Positions 51,413 to 60,579 of a DNA stretch of 64,000 nucleotides are shown here, piece by piece. How positions within the stretch are numbered: position 1 is the stretch's first letter; each line of letters opens with the position of its first letter. The stretch lies in the NCBI GenBank assembly GCA_937902315.1, contig CALGUG010000011.1, positions 1 to 64,000 of the forward strand. Reading direction: 5' to 3'. Position numbers and translations under genes: made by a program. The DNA comes from an uncultured Chloroflexales bacterium (GTDB lineage: Bacteria > Chloroflexota > Chloroflexia > Chloroflexales > Chloroflexaceae). The notes beneath the pieces were generated by a model that did not search any database, was not told the origin of the DNA, and worked only from the letters and a program-made list of their open reading frames with translations.

Positions 51413-52090
51413 TTAGGGAACAGCCTCAACACTCCCTAACCTATGGACACCAGCCTTAAAGGATTGCCCTGGCTCTACTAGCAACTCAACCACATCACAC
51501 GGAATAAGCAGGTCGGCCCGCGCCCCAAAACGAGCGAGACCGATGCGTTCGCCCGCCTCAACGTAGTCGCCTAGCTGTACATTGCAAACCAATCGGCGCG
51601 CCAAGGGGCTAGCGATCATAGCGACCAAAACTGGTCCCCACCATGTCTCGATCCCGATATAGATGCGCTCGTTCTGCTCGGCTGCGGCCTGATCGGTCAC
51701 AGGCAAAAACTCGCCCTGAACATGCTCGATATAGCGCACCGTCCCACTCACAGGGCTACGCATCACGGGCACATCGAGCGGCGACATGGCAAACGAGACC
51801 CGCACCGCATCAGTATGCAGAAAGCGATGCTCATACAGTTCTTCAGTCGCGAGCACTGTACCATCGGCGACCGCAAAGACAGCTCTCGGATCGTCCGGAG
51901 TCGTGCGATGCGGATCGCGATACAACAACGCGGTTAGCGCTGTCAGAGCCAATGGAAGAGGAGCCAGACGCGGGCGCAACCCCAAGGCAAGGCCGGTTAG
52001 ACCAAGACCAATACCGATCAATGGTGTAGCTTCGGCGTCAAAACCTGGAATGCGCGTCTTATGTATTTGAGTTACAGTTTGCTCTGACAT
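51413..52090 (-). CDS. Phosphatidylserine decarboxylase-like protein lacking catalytic residues
   Basis: This 225-residue protein aligns by pattern with the short PSD family: two membrane helices, LLYRDPHRTTPDDP (family FFRDPxR), VSFAMSPLDVPVMRSPVSGTV, and LARFGARADLLIP. In active enzymes the last motif contains GS, whose serine is cut to form the pyruvoyl group; here it is GA. The usual DVHxxR histidine is a proline. Self-processing by the known route therefore looks impossible. An LGS near the extreme C-terminus is unlikely to substitute. Start at 52090 is preferred over an upstream ATG that has no ribosome site. Confidence 0.7.
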   Translation of the reverse strand: MSEQTVTQIHKTRIPGFDAEATPLIGIGLGLTGLALGLRPRLAPLPLALTALTALLYRDPHRTTPDDPRAVFAVADGTVLATEELYEHRFLHTDAVRVSFAMSPLDVPVMRSPVSGTVRYIEHVQGEFLPVTDQAAAEQNERIYIGIETWWGPVLVAMIASPLARRLVCNVQLGDYVEAGERIGLARFGARADLLIPCDVVELLVEPGQSFKAGVHRLGSVEAVP

Positions 52091-52258
52091 GGAATATACT
52101 CGTGGTTGACGATGAGGGTTTGCTATCGATTTGATTAGGATGATAGCATGCCTATCTGCAAAACGCAACAGAGCTTTTAGGCCCTTCTAAGCCCATTGTT
52201 GCCTCATTGGCGCTCACCGTGCCATAGATCACCGCCGAGAATAAGCCACGATCAACGT

Positions 52259-52930
52259 TTAGCCGATCAGCCTGCGTTGAGCTAAACGTTCCATCAAGCG
52301 CAGTATTTGGTCGACAACGATCGCCAAGAGCGAAACGGCCAGTGCGCCAACGATCACTTTCGGCTTGTTTCCCTGCGAAACGCCCTCAAACAGGGTGCGA
52401 CCTAAGCCGCCAGCATTGATCAGCGAGGCGACCGTCGCGATCGCGATCGTCGAAAGGGCCGCGATGCGCACCCCCGCAATAATGATCGGCAGGGCGATCG
52501 GCAGCTCAACCATGCGCAAGCGTTCCCAAGCGCTCATGCCCATGCCGCGCGCGGCCTCGATTACGGCCGGGTCAACGCTGCGCAGGCCCACTGCCACATT
52601 GCGCACCAAAACGAGTTGGGCATAGATCACCAAGGTGATAATCGCAGCCTTAAAGCCCAAGCCAACCACGGGTATCAGCAAGACCAAGAGCGCCAAACTG
52701 GGAATAGTGTAGAGAATACCCAAGATCCCCAAAATCGTATCGCCGCCCCGCTTCCAGCGCGCCACCAACAAGCCCACAGGCAGCGCGATCAACAGCGCGA
52801 TCAGCATGGCAGTGCCCACCAAGCTGATATGTTGACTGGTGCGTTCCAACAACTCGCGCTGGGTCTGCTCGCGCATCAGGTAACGCAAAAAGGGCGAACT
52901 TTGCACAAGCTGCTGCCACCACTCCTGCAT
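52259..52930 (-). CDS. Osmoprotectant ABC transporter permease (OpuCB/OpuCD type)
   Basis: The 223-residue inner-membrane permease has about six hydrophobic segments and the EAA loop GLRSVDPAVIEAARGMGMSAWERLRMVELPIALP, cited as VIEAARGMGMSAWERL, that contacts the ATPase. The THQISLVG-like N-terminal region and TIAIATVASLINAGGLG are typical of glycine betaine/carnitine/choline permeases. It is the last gene of the four-gene operon and starts one base after the ATPase stop codon. Confidence 0.9.
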   Translation of the reverse strand: MQEWWQQLVQSSPFLRYLMREQTQRELLERTSQHISLVGTAMLIALLIALPVGLLVARWKRGGDTILGILGILYTIPSLALLVLLIPVVGLGFKAAIITLVIYAQLVLVRNVAVGLRSVDPAVIEAARGMGMSAWERLRMVELPIALPIIIAGVRIAALSTIAIATVASLINAGGLGRTLFEGVSQGNKPKVIVGALAVSLLAIVVDQILRLMERLAQRRLIG

Positions 52931-52931
52931 C

Positions 52932-53936
52932 TCAGCCCTCCACCTTGAGCTCTAGCTCGGGCGCCTCTGGACGGTCGAGATCGTTTTCGCCCATCTCGAG
53001 CGCCAGCTCACGCACACCTTCAAACGACAAGGTGCCAACTGGCTTGCCATGCCGCTCTACAATCAAGGCGGGCACTTCGTTGGCCAGCAGCAACGAGAGC
53101 GCTGTGCGTAGATCGGCGTCGTGGGCGATGCGGGGCCAAGGCTTATTGGGCGGAACACCCTCGCGCATGGCCAGCTCGGCGGGCAGAACGCTCAGCCTGC
53201 GCAGCTGGTTATCGCCTCCGACCAATTGGCGCACAAAGTCGTTGGCTGGGTGCGACAGCACCGCCAAGGGCGTATCGTACTGCACGATCTGGCCGGTCTG
53301 CATCACCACAATGCGGTCGGCTAGCTTTAAAGCTTCTTCAACATCGTGAGTCACAAACAAAATAGTTTTATGGACTTTTTGCTGAATAGCGCGCAGCTCA
53401 TCTTGCAGGCGCGAACGAGTGATGGCGTCGATCGCGCTGAAAGGCTCGTCCATCAAGACGATCTTGGGATCGGCAGCTAGTGCGCGAGCGATGCCGACGC
53501 GCTGCTGCTCACCGCCGCTCAGTTGGCGGGGATAACGCTCGCGGTAATCGAGCGGCAGGCCCACTAGGCTCAGCAGCTCATCGATGCGAGCCGAGATCTT
53601 GGCTTCGTCCCAACCGAGCAGGCGCGGCACCACAGCGATGTTTTCGGCGATCCGCATATGCGGAAAGAGTCCGGTTTGCTGGATCACATAGCCGATGCGG
53701 CGGCGCAGTTGAGTCGCGGGCAGCTCGTGAATCTCGGTTCCATCAACAAAAATACGCCCTGAAGTTGGCTCAATCAGGCGATTGATCATCTTCAGAAGCG
53801 TCGTTTTGCCACAGCCCGAAGGGCCAAGCAGCACAATAAACTCGCCTTGCTCAACCCGTAAATTACAGTCCCGCACCGCTGGGGCACTCGCTTGAGGGAA
53901 CTGTTTGACAAGGTGTTCGATAACGATTGCGCTCAT
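52932..53936 (-). CDS. Osmoprotectant ABC transporter ATPase (OpuCA/ProV type)
   Basis: The 334-residue ATPase has Walker A GPSGCGKTTLLK, Q-loop YVIQQTGLFPHM, signature LSGGEQQRVGIARAL, Walker B KIVLMDEPFSAID and the switch histidine in LFVTHDVEEAL. The C-terminal 70-80 residues have one CBS-like unit (LRTALSLLLANEVPALIVERHGKPVGTLSFE, cited as VPALIVERHGKPVGTLSF) where OpuCA proteins usually have a pair that senses ionic strength. It drives import by the two flanking permeases. Confidence 0.92.
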   Translation of the reverse strand: MSAIVIEHLVKQFPQASAPAVRDCNLRVEQGEFIVLLGPSGCGKTTLLKMINRLIEPTSGRIFVDGTEIHELPATQLRRRIGYVIQQTGLFPHMRIAENIAVVPRLLGWDEAKISARIDELLSLVGLPLDYRERYPRQLSGGEQQRVGIARALAADPKIVLMDEPFSAIDAITRSRLQDELRAIQQKVHKTILFVTHDVEEALKLADRIVVMQTGQIVQYDTPLAVLSHPANDFVRQLVGGDNQLRRLSVLPAELAMREGVPPNKPWPRIAHDADLRTALSLLLANEVPALIVERHGKPVGTLSFEGVRELALEMGENDLDRPEAPELELKVEG

Positions 53937-53987
53937 AGATGTCTTCTTCAGGGTATGGACACGCGGCCCATACCCTGAAAACTCCCT

Positions 53988-55139
53988 CTATTGAATTAAA
54001 CCTTGTTCGAGCAAGAAATCTTTGGCTACATCGGTGTACTCGCGCTGATCTGGGCCATCGACCTCATAATTCAAGCCAGACATGACATCGTCGGTCAACA
54101 GTGGCGCCAGCTGATTAAGCAGATCTTCGATTGCGGGGTCGTTCGCCAAAATATCTTCGCGAACAACCGGTGCTATGTTATAGACCGGGTAGAAACTCTT
54201 ATCGTCACGGATCAGCAACAAGTCATCACCTTTAATGCGCCCGTCGGTGCCGAAGGCCACTGCTACATCGATCTCACCCGACTGCAGGGCGTCGTAGCGC
54301 AGCGCGCCCGTGCCGAGCTGCTTCACATCTTTGAACTCGAAGCCGCCGTAGGCCGCCTGCAAGCCTTTGATGCCATCTTCACGCTCGATAAACTCGGCCG
54401 GACCGCCCAAAACTAATTCGGGTGCTTTTTCGGCCAAGTCAGAATAAGTCGCGATGCCCAACTCAGCCGCTTTATCCTTCCGCATGGCTAAAGCTTGCGT
54501 GTTGTTGAAGGGCGATGGCTCAAGCCAGACGAGCTGGAACTGGTTCGCATATTCTTCTTTGACGGTATCGAACACAAGCTTGCCATCGGGAATGGGGTCG
54601 AGCTTCAATACGGTCAGCAAGCCGGTGCTGGTGTACTCTGGATAGAGGTCGATCTCCCCATTGACAAGGGCTTCGTGTGCGATGGGGGTGCCGCCCAGAT
54701 TGAAGCTGCGCTCAACTGGATAGCCGTTGGCTTCTAGAATAAGAGCGTACATCTCTGCGACGATGAATTCCTCGGTGAAGTCTTTCGAACCGACCCGAAT
54801 GGTCGCGCCGCTGGGCGAAATATCGCCTGTCGAAGCGCTCGCTGTTGGGGTAGTCTCAGTGCTAGTCGACTCGCTAGTAGCTTCGCTAGTAGCTTCGCTG
54901 GTCGCTTCTCCCATCGCTTCGGTCGGAGTTTCTTCCGCCATCATCTCTTCGGTGGCGGTCGGCTCCATCTCCATGCCTGCCGTAGCACTGGGCTCGGCCA
55001 TAACATCTGTAGCGGTCGTATCACCGCTAAGGTCGCCCGGCGTCGAACCCGTGCTAGGTGAAGCTCCTCCGCACGCGCTCAACAAGAGCATCAAAGCCAT
55101 AAAAAGGCTCACAAGGGACATCTGTCGTACACGCTTCAT
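53988..55139 (-). CDS. Osmoprotectant-binding lipoprotein (OpuCC/OpuF type)
   Basis: The 383-residue protein has a lipoprotein signal peptide with the lipobox LLLSACGG (Cys at about 23). A Ser/Thr/Glu linker with repeated EATS units follows to about residue 105, then the substrate-binding domain: IRVGSKDFTEEFIVAEMYALILEANGY, cited as VGSKDFTEEFIVAEMY, and GEIDLYPEYTSTGL. It would be tethered outside the membrane and capture quaternary amines. GGAGGAAGCGA precedes the ATG. Confidence 0.92.
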   Translation of the reverse strand: MKRVRQMSLVSLFMALMLLLSACGGASPSTGSTPGDLSGDTTATDVMAEPSATAGMEMEPTATEEMMAEETPTEAMGEATSEATSEATSESTSTETTPTASASTGDISPSGATIRVGSKDFTEEFIVAEMYALILEANGYPVERSFNLGGTPIAHEALVNGEIDLYPEYTSTGLLTVLKLDPIPDGKLVFDTVKEEYANQFQLVWLEPSPFNNTQALAMRKDKAAELGIATYSDLAEKAPELVLGGPAEFIEREDGIKGLQAAYGGFEFKDVKQLGTGALRYDALQSGEIDVAVAFGTDGRIKGDDLLLIRDDKSFYPVYNIAPVVREDILANDPAIEDLLNQLAPLLTDDVMSGLNYEVDGPDQREYTDVAKDFLLEQGLIQ

Positions 55140-55180
55140 TCGCTTCCTCCAGATAGATTTTTATATAGAGCCATTTGGCG

Positions 55181-55819
55181 CTATAACGTAGGGGAGAGTC
55201 GTTTCTGCAAGCTACCAAGCAGTAATTCTGCCGAGAGTGAGAGCAGAGCGACGGGCAATGCGCCTACAAGCAGAATGGCCGTGTCGCGCAAATTAAAACC
55301 GCGCTGAATGTAATCGCCCAGCCCACCAGCTCCGATATAGGCAGCTAACGTGGCGCTTGCGATCACTTCAACCGCGGCGGTGCGAATACCTGCGATCACG
55401 ACTGGCAGAGCCAAAGGCCATTCGATCTGTATAAGGATCTGCCAAGGCGACATGCCCATTCCGCGGGCCGCTTCGAGCACAGCTCGGTCGAGGCCGCGAA
55501 AGGCGACGAAGGTATTGATGAGGATAGGGGGACAAGCTAGAAGGGTGAGTGCGAAGAGCGCGGGTGTAAAACCGATCCCCAAAAATGGTAAGGCCAGAAA
55601 GAGGATTGCAAGGCTAGGAATAACTCTCAATGTGCCGACGGCGTTCATCACGTAGGGTGCGACCAGATCGTTGCGCGCCACCCAGATGCCGAGCGGTATG
55701 CAGAACAGCATAGCGATCGCGAGCGCGCCCAAGCTGAGCTGAAGATGAATCAGCAGATCTTCTAATACAGCGCTGTAGTTTGTAAGCAGGTAGCTATAGG
55801 CATCTTGCAACAACTTCAC
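55181..55819 (-). CDS. Osmoprotectant ABC transporter permease
   Basis: This 212-residue permease is the first gene of the operon. It has LLIHLQLSLGALAIAMLFCIPLG at the N-terminus and the EAA loop LDRAVLEAARGMGMSPWQIL, then ASATLAAYIGAGGLGDYI. It is a paralogue of the permease at the operon end, and the two would form the heterodimeric channel. The start is GTG at 55819. The binding-protein gene follows after 41 bases. Confidence 0.9.
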   Translation of the reverse strand: MKLLQDAYSYLLTNYSAVLEDLLIHLQLSLGALAIAMLFCIPLGIWVARNDLVAPYVMNAVGTLRVIPSLAILFLALPFLGIGFTPALFALTLLACPPILINTFVAFRGLDRAVLEAARGMGMSPWQILIQIEWPLALPVVIAGIRTAAVEVIASATLAAYIGAGGLGDYIQRGFNLRDTAILLVGALPVALLSLSAELLLGSLQKRLSPTL

Positions 55820-56069
55820 GCCGCCGTCGTCCCTTTAACTTCAAGTAGGCCGATCTCAGGTTCTAGAATTGAAGAACTGATGCGATAGGGAAGAACAAAA
55901 TGAGAGGCGTACAATCATCACGTTTCATTGTACCCCAAAAAACAGGTTTTTTCCTCCTACAAATGGTTGGCTTTTTTTAATCCTTTTGTCGCTTGAACAA
56001 ACATGCTATACTTACCACAAATCGACACAGATTTTCGCTTTTTGGCTCTATGGAAAGTGTTATAAGGCT

Positions 56070-58430
56070 ATGGAAGCGCTGGAACTGCCCGGACTGATTC
56101 ACCGCGATGACGCCAACAACCATGCCATCGTCTCGGTGTGGGCCCAGCGCGACGGGCGAGCCATCATCTGGCAACGGCTCGAACAGGGCGTGCAGGTGCG
56201 CCACGAGCGCTTTCGCCCCTGGATCTACGCCCGCCATCTCGACGATCTACGCCAGCTTGGGCCGCGCCTCGGCCCCGAGTCCGCCCCCAACGCGCTCATC
56301 ACCTACCGCGAGCTGAGCGGCCCCGACCCGGCCTATCGCTATCTGCTGAGCGCCAACGACGGGCGCTTGCTCGAGCGCAGCTTGCTTCAAGGCGCCTCGC
56401 AGCGCTTGGGGCGCAGCATCAGCAGCCTCTACGAGCTCGAAGAGGACTACTACCTCGTCGGCCCGGTCGAGCAGTTCTTGATGACGAGCGGCTACAGCTA
56501 TTTTCGTGGCATGGTCTTCGACGATCTGCATCGCCTGCAGTTCGATCTCGAGACCACCGCACTCGATCCCAAACAGGGCCGCATCTTTCTGATCGCGCTG
56601 CGCGACAACCGCGGCTTCGAAACGCTGCTCGAAGCGCCCGAGCCCGAAGATGAGGCCAGCCTGATCGTGCGCTTATGTCAAATTATCGCCGAGCGCGACC
56701 CCGATGTGATCGAAAACCACAACCTGTTCGGCTTCGACCTGCCCTTTCTCACGGCGCGCGCCGACGCCTTGGGCATCAAGCTGCCGCTCGGGCGGGCTGG
56801 CGGCCCGCGCCTCCTAGAGCGCTATCGCGATCCCTACGCGCGCGGCAAAGAGGGCGAGCAGATGCGCTACAGCGCCCCGGGCCGCGAGCTGATCGATACG
56901 CTCGACGCGGTGCGCCGCCACGACTTTGTAGCCCGCGATCTGCCCAGCCACCGCCTCAAAGATGTGGCCCGTCACTTCGGTTTCGCCAGCCCCGAGCGCA
57001 CCTACATCGCCGGAGCCGAGGTCTACCAGCGCTATCGCGAAGATCCTGAGAGCGTGCGCCGCTACGCGCTCGACGATGTGCGCGAGGTCGACGCCCTCTC
57101 GCAGCGCTTGATGGGAGCGACCTTCGCGCTCGCCAGCCTGACGCCCCGCCGCTACGAACGTCTAGCCTCGGCCGGGCCAGCCATGGGCATCCTCGAACCC
57201 ATGCTGGTGCGGGCCTACCTGCAGGCGGGCGCGGCCCTGCCCTGGGGAGCAGGGCGCGACCAGCCCGACACACCCCACGCGGGCGGCGGGCTGCACCTCT
57301 TCGCGACCGGCGTGGCCCACAACGTGGTCAAAGCCGACATCGCCTCGCTCTACCCCTCGCTGATGCGCAGCGAGCGCATTGGGCCAGCCTGCGACCAACT
57401 TGGTGCGCTCTTAGCGATCGTCGATCGGCTGACCGAGCGGCGCTTAGCCCACAAAGACGCTATGCGCAAAGCCGAACCCGGCTCGGCCGAATACAACTTC
57501 CACAACGCAATGCAGGCCGCAATGAAGCTGATCATCAACTCGGCCTACGGCTACATGGGCGCAGGGCGTATGGCGCTTTTCGCCGATCGCAACGCGGCCG
57601 ACCATGTGACGGCCCGTGGGCGCGATGTGCTGAAACAGGTGGTCGAGGCCCTGCGCAGTCGCGGGGTCGGCCTGATCGAGGCCGATACCGACGGCGTCTA
57701 CTTCACGGTGCCCGCAGACTGGGGCGAGGCGCGCGAGCGGGCCTTTGTCGAGGAGGTGGCCGCCACCCTGCCGAGCGGCCTGCGCTTAGAGTACGATGGA
57801 CGCTTCGCCAGCATGTTCTCGCACGAGGTCAAAAACTACGTGCTGCTGACCTACGACCAACAGCTTATTCTGCGCGGCGTGGCGATGCGTTCGAGCCGGG
57901 CCGAGCCGTTCGGCGAACGCTTCCTGCGCGAGGCGATGTTGCACACCCTGAAGGGCGACTGTGTGGCGCTGCGCAGCTGCTTCGAGCGCTACGTCAGCGA
58001 TCTGCGCGAGCAGCGCCTCGCCGTTCACGATGTGGCCAGCCGCGTGCGCCTTTCGAAAAGCCCGGCGACCTACCTCAAAACCCGCAGCAGCCGCCAAGAG
58101 GCCGCCTACGAAGCGCTCTTGGGAGCGGGCCGCAGCGAGTGGCGGGTGGGCGAGCGGGTGCGCTTCTACCGCGCCCACGACGGACGCCACATCTGGCTGC
58201 CCGATGCCAGCGAGGAATCGCCCGCCCTGGCCGATGCCCAAGCCCAACACGACCTACCGCCCTACGCCAGCGAGCACTACGTGCAGATCTTGGTCAGCTC
58301 TTACGCCGCGCGCCTCAAAAAGGCCTTCCACCCCGACGACTTCGAGCAGCTCTTCCGGCTCGACGGCCAAAACAGCCTCTTCGACAAGCCGATCGAGAGC
58401 ATTACACCCATTCTGATCAGCAAGCCATAG
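56070..58430 (+). CDS. Family B DNA polymerase
   Basis: The 786-residue protein has an exonuclease domain (Exo I in LQFDLETTALDP, Exo II in ENHNLFGFDLPFL) and polymerase motifs A (KADIASLYPSLM), B (KLIINSAYGYMG) and C (EADTDGVYF). Both activities therefore look intact. Bacterial family B enzymes act in repair or lesion bypass. The ATG at 56070 is chosen because AAGG precedes it; an upstream in-frame ATG at 55986 has no ribosome site. The gene is GC-rich compared with its flanks, but codon pattern agrees with the window. Confidence 0.93.
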   Translation: MEALELPGLIHRDDANNHAIVSVWAQRDGRAIIWQRLEQGVQVRHERFRPWIYARHLDDLRQLGPRLGPESAPNALITYRELSGPDPAYRYLLSANDGRLLERSLLQGASQRLGRSISSLYELEEDYYLVGPVEQFLMTSGYSYFRGMVFDDLHRLQFDLETTALDPKQGRIFLIALRDNRGFETLLEAPEPEDEASLIVRLCQIIAERDPDVIENHNLFGFDLPFLTARADALGIKLPLGRAGGPRLLERYRDPYARGKEGEQMRYSAPGRELIDTLDAVRRHDFVARDLPSHRLKDVARHFGFASPERTYIAGAEVYQRYREDPESVRRYALDDVREVDALSQRLMGATFALASLTPRRYERLASAGPAMGILEPMLVRAYLQAGAALPWGAGRDQPDTPHAGGGLHLFATGVAHNVVKADIASLYPSLMRSERIGPACDQLGALLAIVDRLTERRLAHKDAMRKAEPGSAEYNFHNAMQAAMKLIINSAYGYMGAGRMALFADRNAADHVTARGRDVLKQVVEALRSRGVGLIEADTDGVYFTVPADWGEARERAFVEEVAATLPSGLRLEYDGRFASMFSHEVKNYVLLTYDQQLILRGVAMRSSRAEPFGERFLREAMLHTLKGDCVALRSCFERYVSDLREQRLAVHDVASRVRLSKSPATYLKTRSSRQEAAYEALLGAGRSEWRVGERVRFYRAHDGRHIWLPDASEESPALADAQAQHDLPPYASEHYVQILVSSYAARLKKAFHPDDFEQLFRLDGQNSLFDKPIESITPILISKP

Positions 58431-58810
58431 ATCCTTTTGGCGGAGAGGCTACTAGCCCCCATTCGCTCCTCAGCGCGTCCGCCTCCGGCTATCAGATGGG
58501 CTAGCTGCCCTCATCCCCGACCCTTCTCCCGCAAAGGCGGGAGAAGGGAGCGCGACTGCGGCGAGTAAGGGCGTGCTTGGCATAGTGGCTTCCTTACCAC
58601 TAAGCTTCCCGCAGCTTCGCAGCGAGAAGGTCTTGGACGGCTTTGGTCAGCGAAATGCAGCGTTGAGACCTTCTTGGTGCAAGCACTAGGAAGGTCGCGC
58701 AGACAGCATCGAAAACAGCGAAAACAGCGAAAACAGCGAAAACAGCGAGAATGGTGTTGAATGGGAGGAAAATGATTTGGTAGCCGAAGGCGGACGCGCC
58801 AAGGAGCGTA
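58431..58810. repeat. Cluster of dispersed and tandem repeats
   Basis: No gene is seen. From left to right: a GGCGGAGAGGCTACTAGCCC unit with core GCGTCCGCCTCCGGCTATC (58438-58497), a hairpin CCCTTCTCCCGC / GCGGGAGAAGGG (58521-58548), an ACCTTC...GAAGGT hairpin repeat (58668-58695), four tandem copies of the 9-mer GAAAACAGC (58711-58746), and a minus-orientation core GGTAGCCGAAGGCGGACGCG (58780-58799). Confidence 0.65.
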
Positions 58811-58868
58811 TGGAAGGGAGAGCTGCTTTACGCCTTATAACGAAGCGTTATCGAAGGGAAAGCATACA

Positions 58869-58906
58869 AAAGCGAGATTCTGTACTTCGGCACAGAATCT
58901 CGCTTT
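58869..58906 (-). terminator. Rho-independent terminator of the sugar isomerase-like gene
   Basis: Perfect 15-bp arms AAAGCGAGATTCTGT / ACAGAATCTCGCTTT with an 8-base loop and a U-tail on the minus strand, 14 bases after the stop codon. Confidence 0.85.
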
Positions 58907-58919
58907 GCAGAGCGCAGTT

Positions 58920-59681
58920 TTATGCGAGCCCGAGGCTACGCAGATAGGCCGCGCTGCGCTGAACCGTCACAATCGGCGGCTCTTTGGGCAGGTCGAGCTC
59001 GGCGATAAACCACTCGGTGCCGCCCGCTAAACCAACCTTTACCAGCTCTGGAATGGGCAGAATGCCCTCGCCGTTCGGCACATCGTAGCGCGGCGGGCCG
59101 ATCACCATATCCTTGAAGTGCACGGTCGGCGTGCGCCCAGCATAGCGCTTCAGATAGGCCACCGGATCGACGCCAGCGAAGGCGACCCAGCCCAAGTCGG
59201 GCTGCACCTTGAGCAGCTCGGGATCGGCGGCTTCGAAGAGCAGATCGAGCCCGTATTGGCCGTCGAACTGCGCGAACTCCCAATCGTGGTTGTGGTAAGA
59301 GAGCTGCAGACCAGCGGCTTTGGTGCGCTCGCCAAAACGAGCCAAACGCTCGCCCAAGCGGCGGAAATCATCGGCTGTAGTGGGGCGCAGCTCAGCCGGA
59401 ATGCCCGGACAGGTCAGGTGCTTGGCGCCCAAGGTCTGCACATCTTCGATCACTTGGTCGATGTTGTTTTCAAGCAGGCCGAAGCCGATATGCGCGCCAG
59501 CGGCCACCAGGCCAACCTCATCTAACACACTGCGCAGCTCGGCAGCGGTGTGTTTGCCCAGTCCAGCGAATTCAACACCCGAAACACCAGCTTCAGCGAC
59601 TTGGCGCAAAACCGCCGGAAAATCTTCAGCGGTCTCGTTGCGCAAGGTATAGAGTTGCACCGCGATTTGTTTGGTTGCCAT
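58920..59681 (-). CDS. Sugar phosphate isomerase/epimerase (xylose isomerase-like barrel)
   Basis: This 253-residue TIM-barrel protein belongs to the AP endonuclease 2 / xylose isomerase-like family. Visible parts are VSGVEFAGLGKHTAAELRSVL, cited as SGVEFAGLGKHTAAEL, LSYHNHDWEF with metal-site histidine, VQPDLGWVAFAGVDP with aspartate, TVHFKDM with histidine, and EWFIAELD with glutamate. These four supply the usual divalent metal site. Members act on sugars, inositol derivatives or hydroxypyruvate. No inositol or sugar operon is adjacent, so the substrate is unknown. Confidence 0.88.
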   Translation of the reverse strand: MATKQIAVQLYTLRNETAEDFPAVLRQVAEAGVSGVEFAGLGKHTAAELRSVLDEVGLVAAGAHIGFGLLENNIDQVIEDVQTLGAKHLTCPGIPAELRPTTADDFRRLGERLARFGERTKAAGLQLSYHNHDWEFAQFDGQYGLDLLFEAADPELLKVQPDLGWVAFAGVDPVAYLKRYAGRTPTVHFKDMVIGPPRYDVPNGEGILPIPELVKVGLAGGTEWFIAELDLPKEPPIVTVQRSAAYLRSLGLA

Positions 59682-59983
59682 AACCTGTGCAGCAGCTCGA
59701 CAAAGAGCCGGCTACACTGCTCCTTTCTGCGAGACGATGCGATATTCCCCAAAGAGCGCTGATTCGGGCGCTCTCAACACCATCATAGTATAGTTTTGCT
59801 TTTTTGGTGCAACAGTAGAACAGGCAGATATAGGACGAATGGCTGCTTTGGAAGCGGAATAAAGGGGTGCTAAAACGTGTTTCTAAAGGGGAATTTTGGG
59901 CTATCTCTGCCACTCGCCTCGGCTAGACGACCTATGCTATACTGAACCGCCACAGCCAAATACTCTGCAGCAGGAGGATGATT

Positions 59984-60550
59984 GTGCCAAGCAAGATTCG
60001 TCCAGATGACTGGGTTTACTACTTTCACCCAAATCGAGCTCGCCGTGGAGGGCCATTGCAGGCGTTTGTAACGATTGTGATCTGTGCCGTACTGCTTGCG
60101 ATCGTCGGTTTCGGTGGAACCTACGCCTACGACGCCTACATCGAGCGTCAAGCCAGTCTTGCAGAAACCGCAATTGTACAACAAACCGCTATCCAAGCGG
60201 CTCATCTCGAAAGCACCGCCCGCATCGCAGCCACCCGAGAAGCCCGTACCGCAGTCGCGCTGGCCGCCACAGCAACAGCCGAAGCCGCTAACGCTGTTCC
60301 CGAAGGTATCGGACGTGGCGTCGTGATCGCTGGAGGCAACCTGCGCAGCGAAGCGCGCGTCGCCCCAGATACCGTGATCGGCCTGATCTGGCCCGGCGAT
60401 GAAATCGTTTTTCTAGAAGAACAGGTCACCGATGGCGGTATTTGGTACCGCATCAAGGTGACCCGTATTGCCGAAAATCGTCAGGGCGAAGGGGTGCCGG
60501 AAGGTCAAGAGGGTTGGGCTAGCAGCACCTTACTCTCGGCTCCGCAATAG
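59984..60550 (+). CDS. Membrane-anchored bacterial SH3-like domain protein
   Basis: This protein of about 188 residues has one membrane segment near residues 27-48 (FVTIVICAVLLAIVGFGGTY). A long Ala/Thr-rich helix, probably a coiled coil, follows to about residue 105, then an SH3_3-like domain (NLRSEARVAPDTVIGLIWPGDEI, cited as NLRSEARVAPDTVIG, and GWASSTLLS). Such domains bind cell-wall or glycan ligands outside the membrane. The start is taken as GTG at 59984, because AGGAGG (59972-59977) is six bases away and directly abuts the in-frame ATG at 59978, which is too close to use. Confidence 0.7.
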   Translation: MPSKIRPDDWVYYFHPNRARRGGPLQAFVTIVICAVLLAIVGFGGTYAYDAYIERQASLAETAIVQQTAIQAAHLESTARIAATREARTAVALAATATAEAANAVPEGIGRGVVIAGGNLRSEARVAPDTVIGLIWPGDEIVFLEEQVTDGGIWYRIKVTRIAENRQGEGVPEGQEGWASSTLLSAPQ

Positions 60551-60579
60551 AGCTAGCCATCATCGATCGCTTAGAGCGA

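Noticed and set aside
55986..56069. Upstream in-frame extension of the family B polymerase
   Set aside because: The extension is rich in aromatic residues unlike the family, has no ribosome site, and an AAGG-preceded ATG at 56070 gives the expected N-terminus.
58711..58746. Four 9-bp tandem units as a possible CRISPR remnant
   Set aside because: Units are directly adjacent with no spacers and no cas gene is present; it is a simple microsatellite-like repeat.
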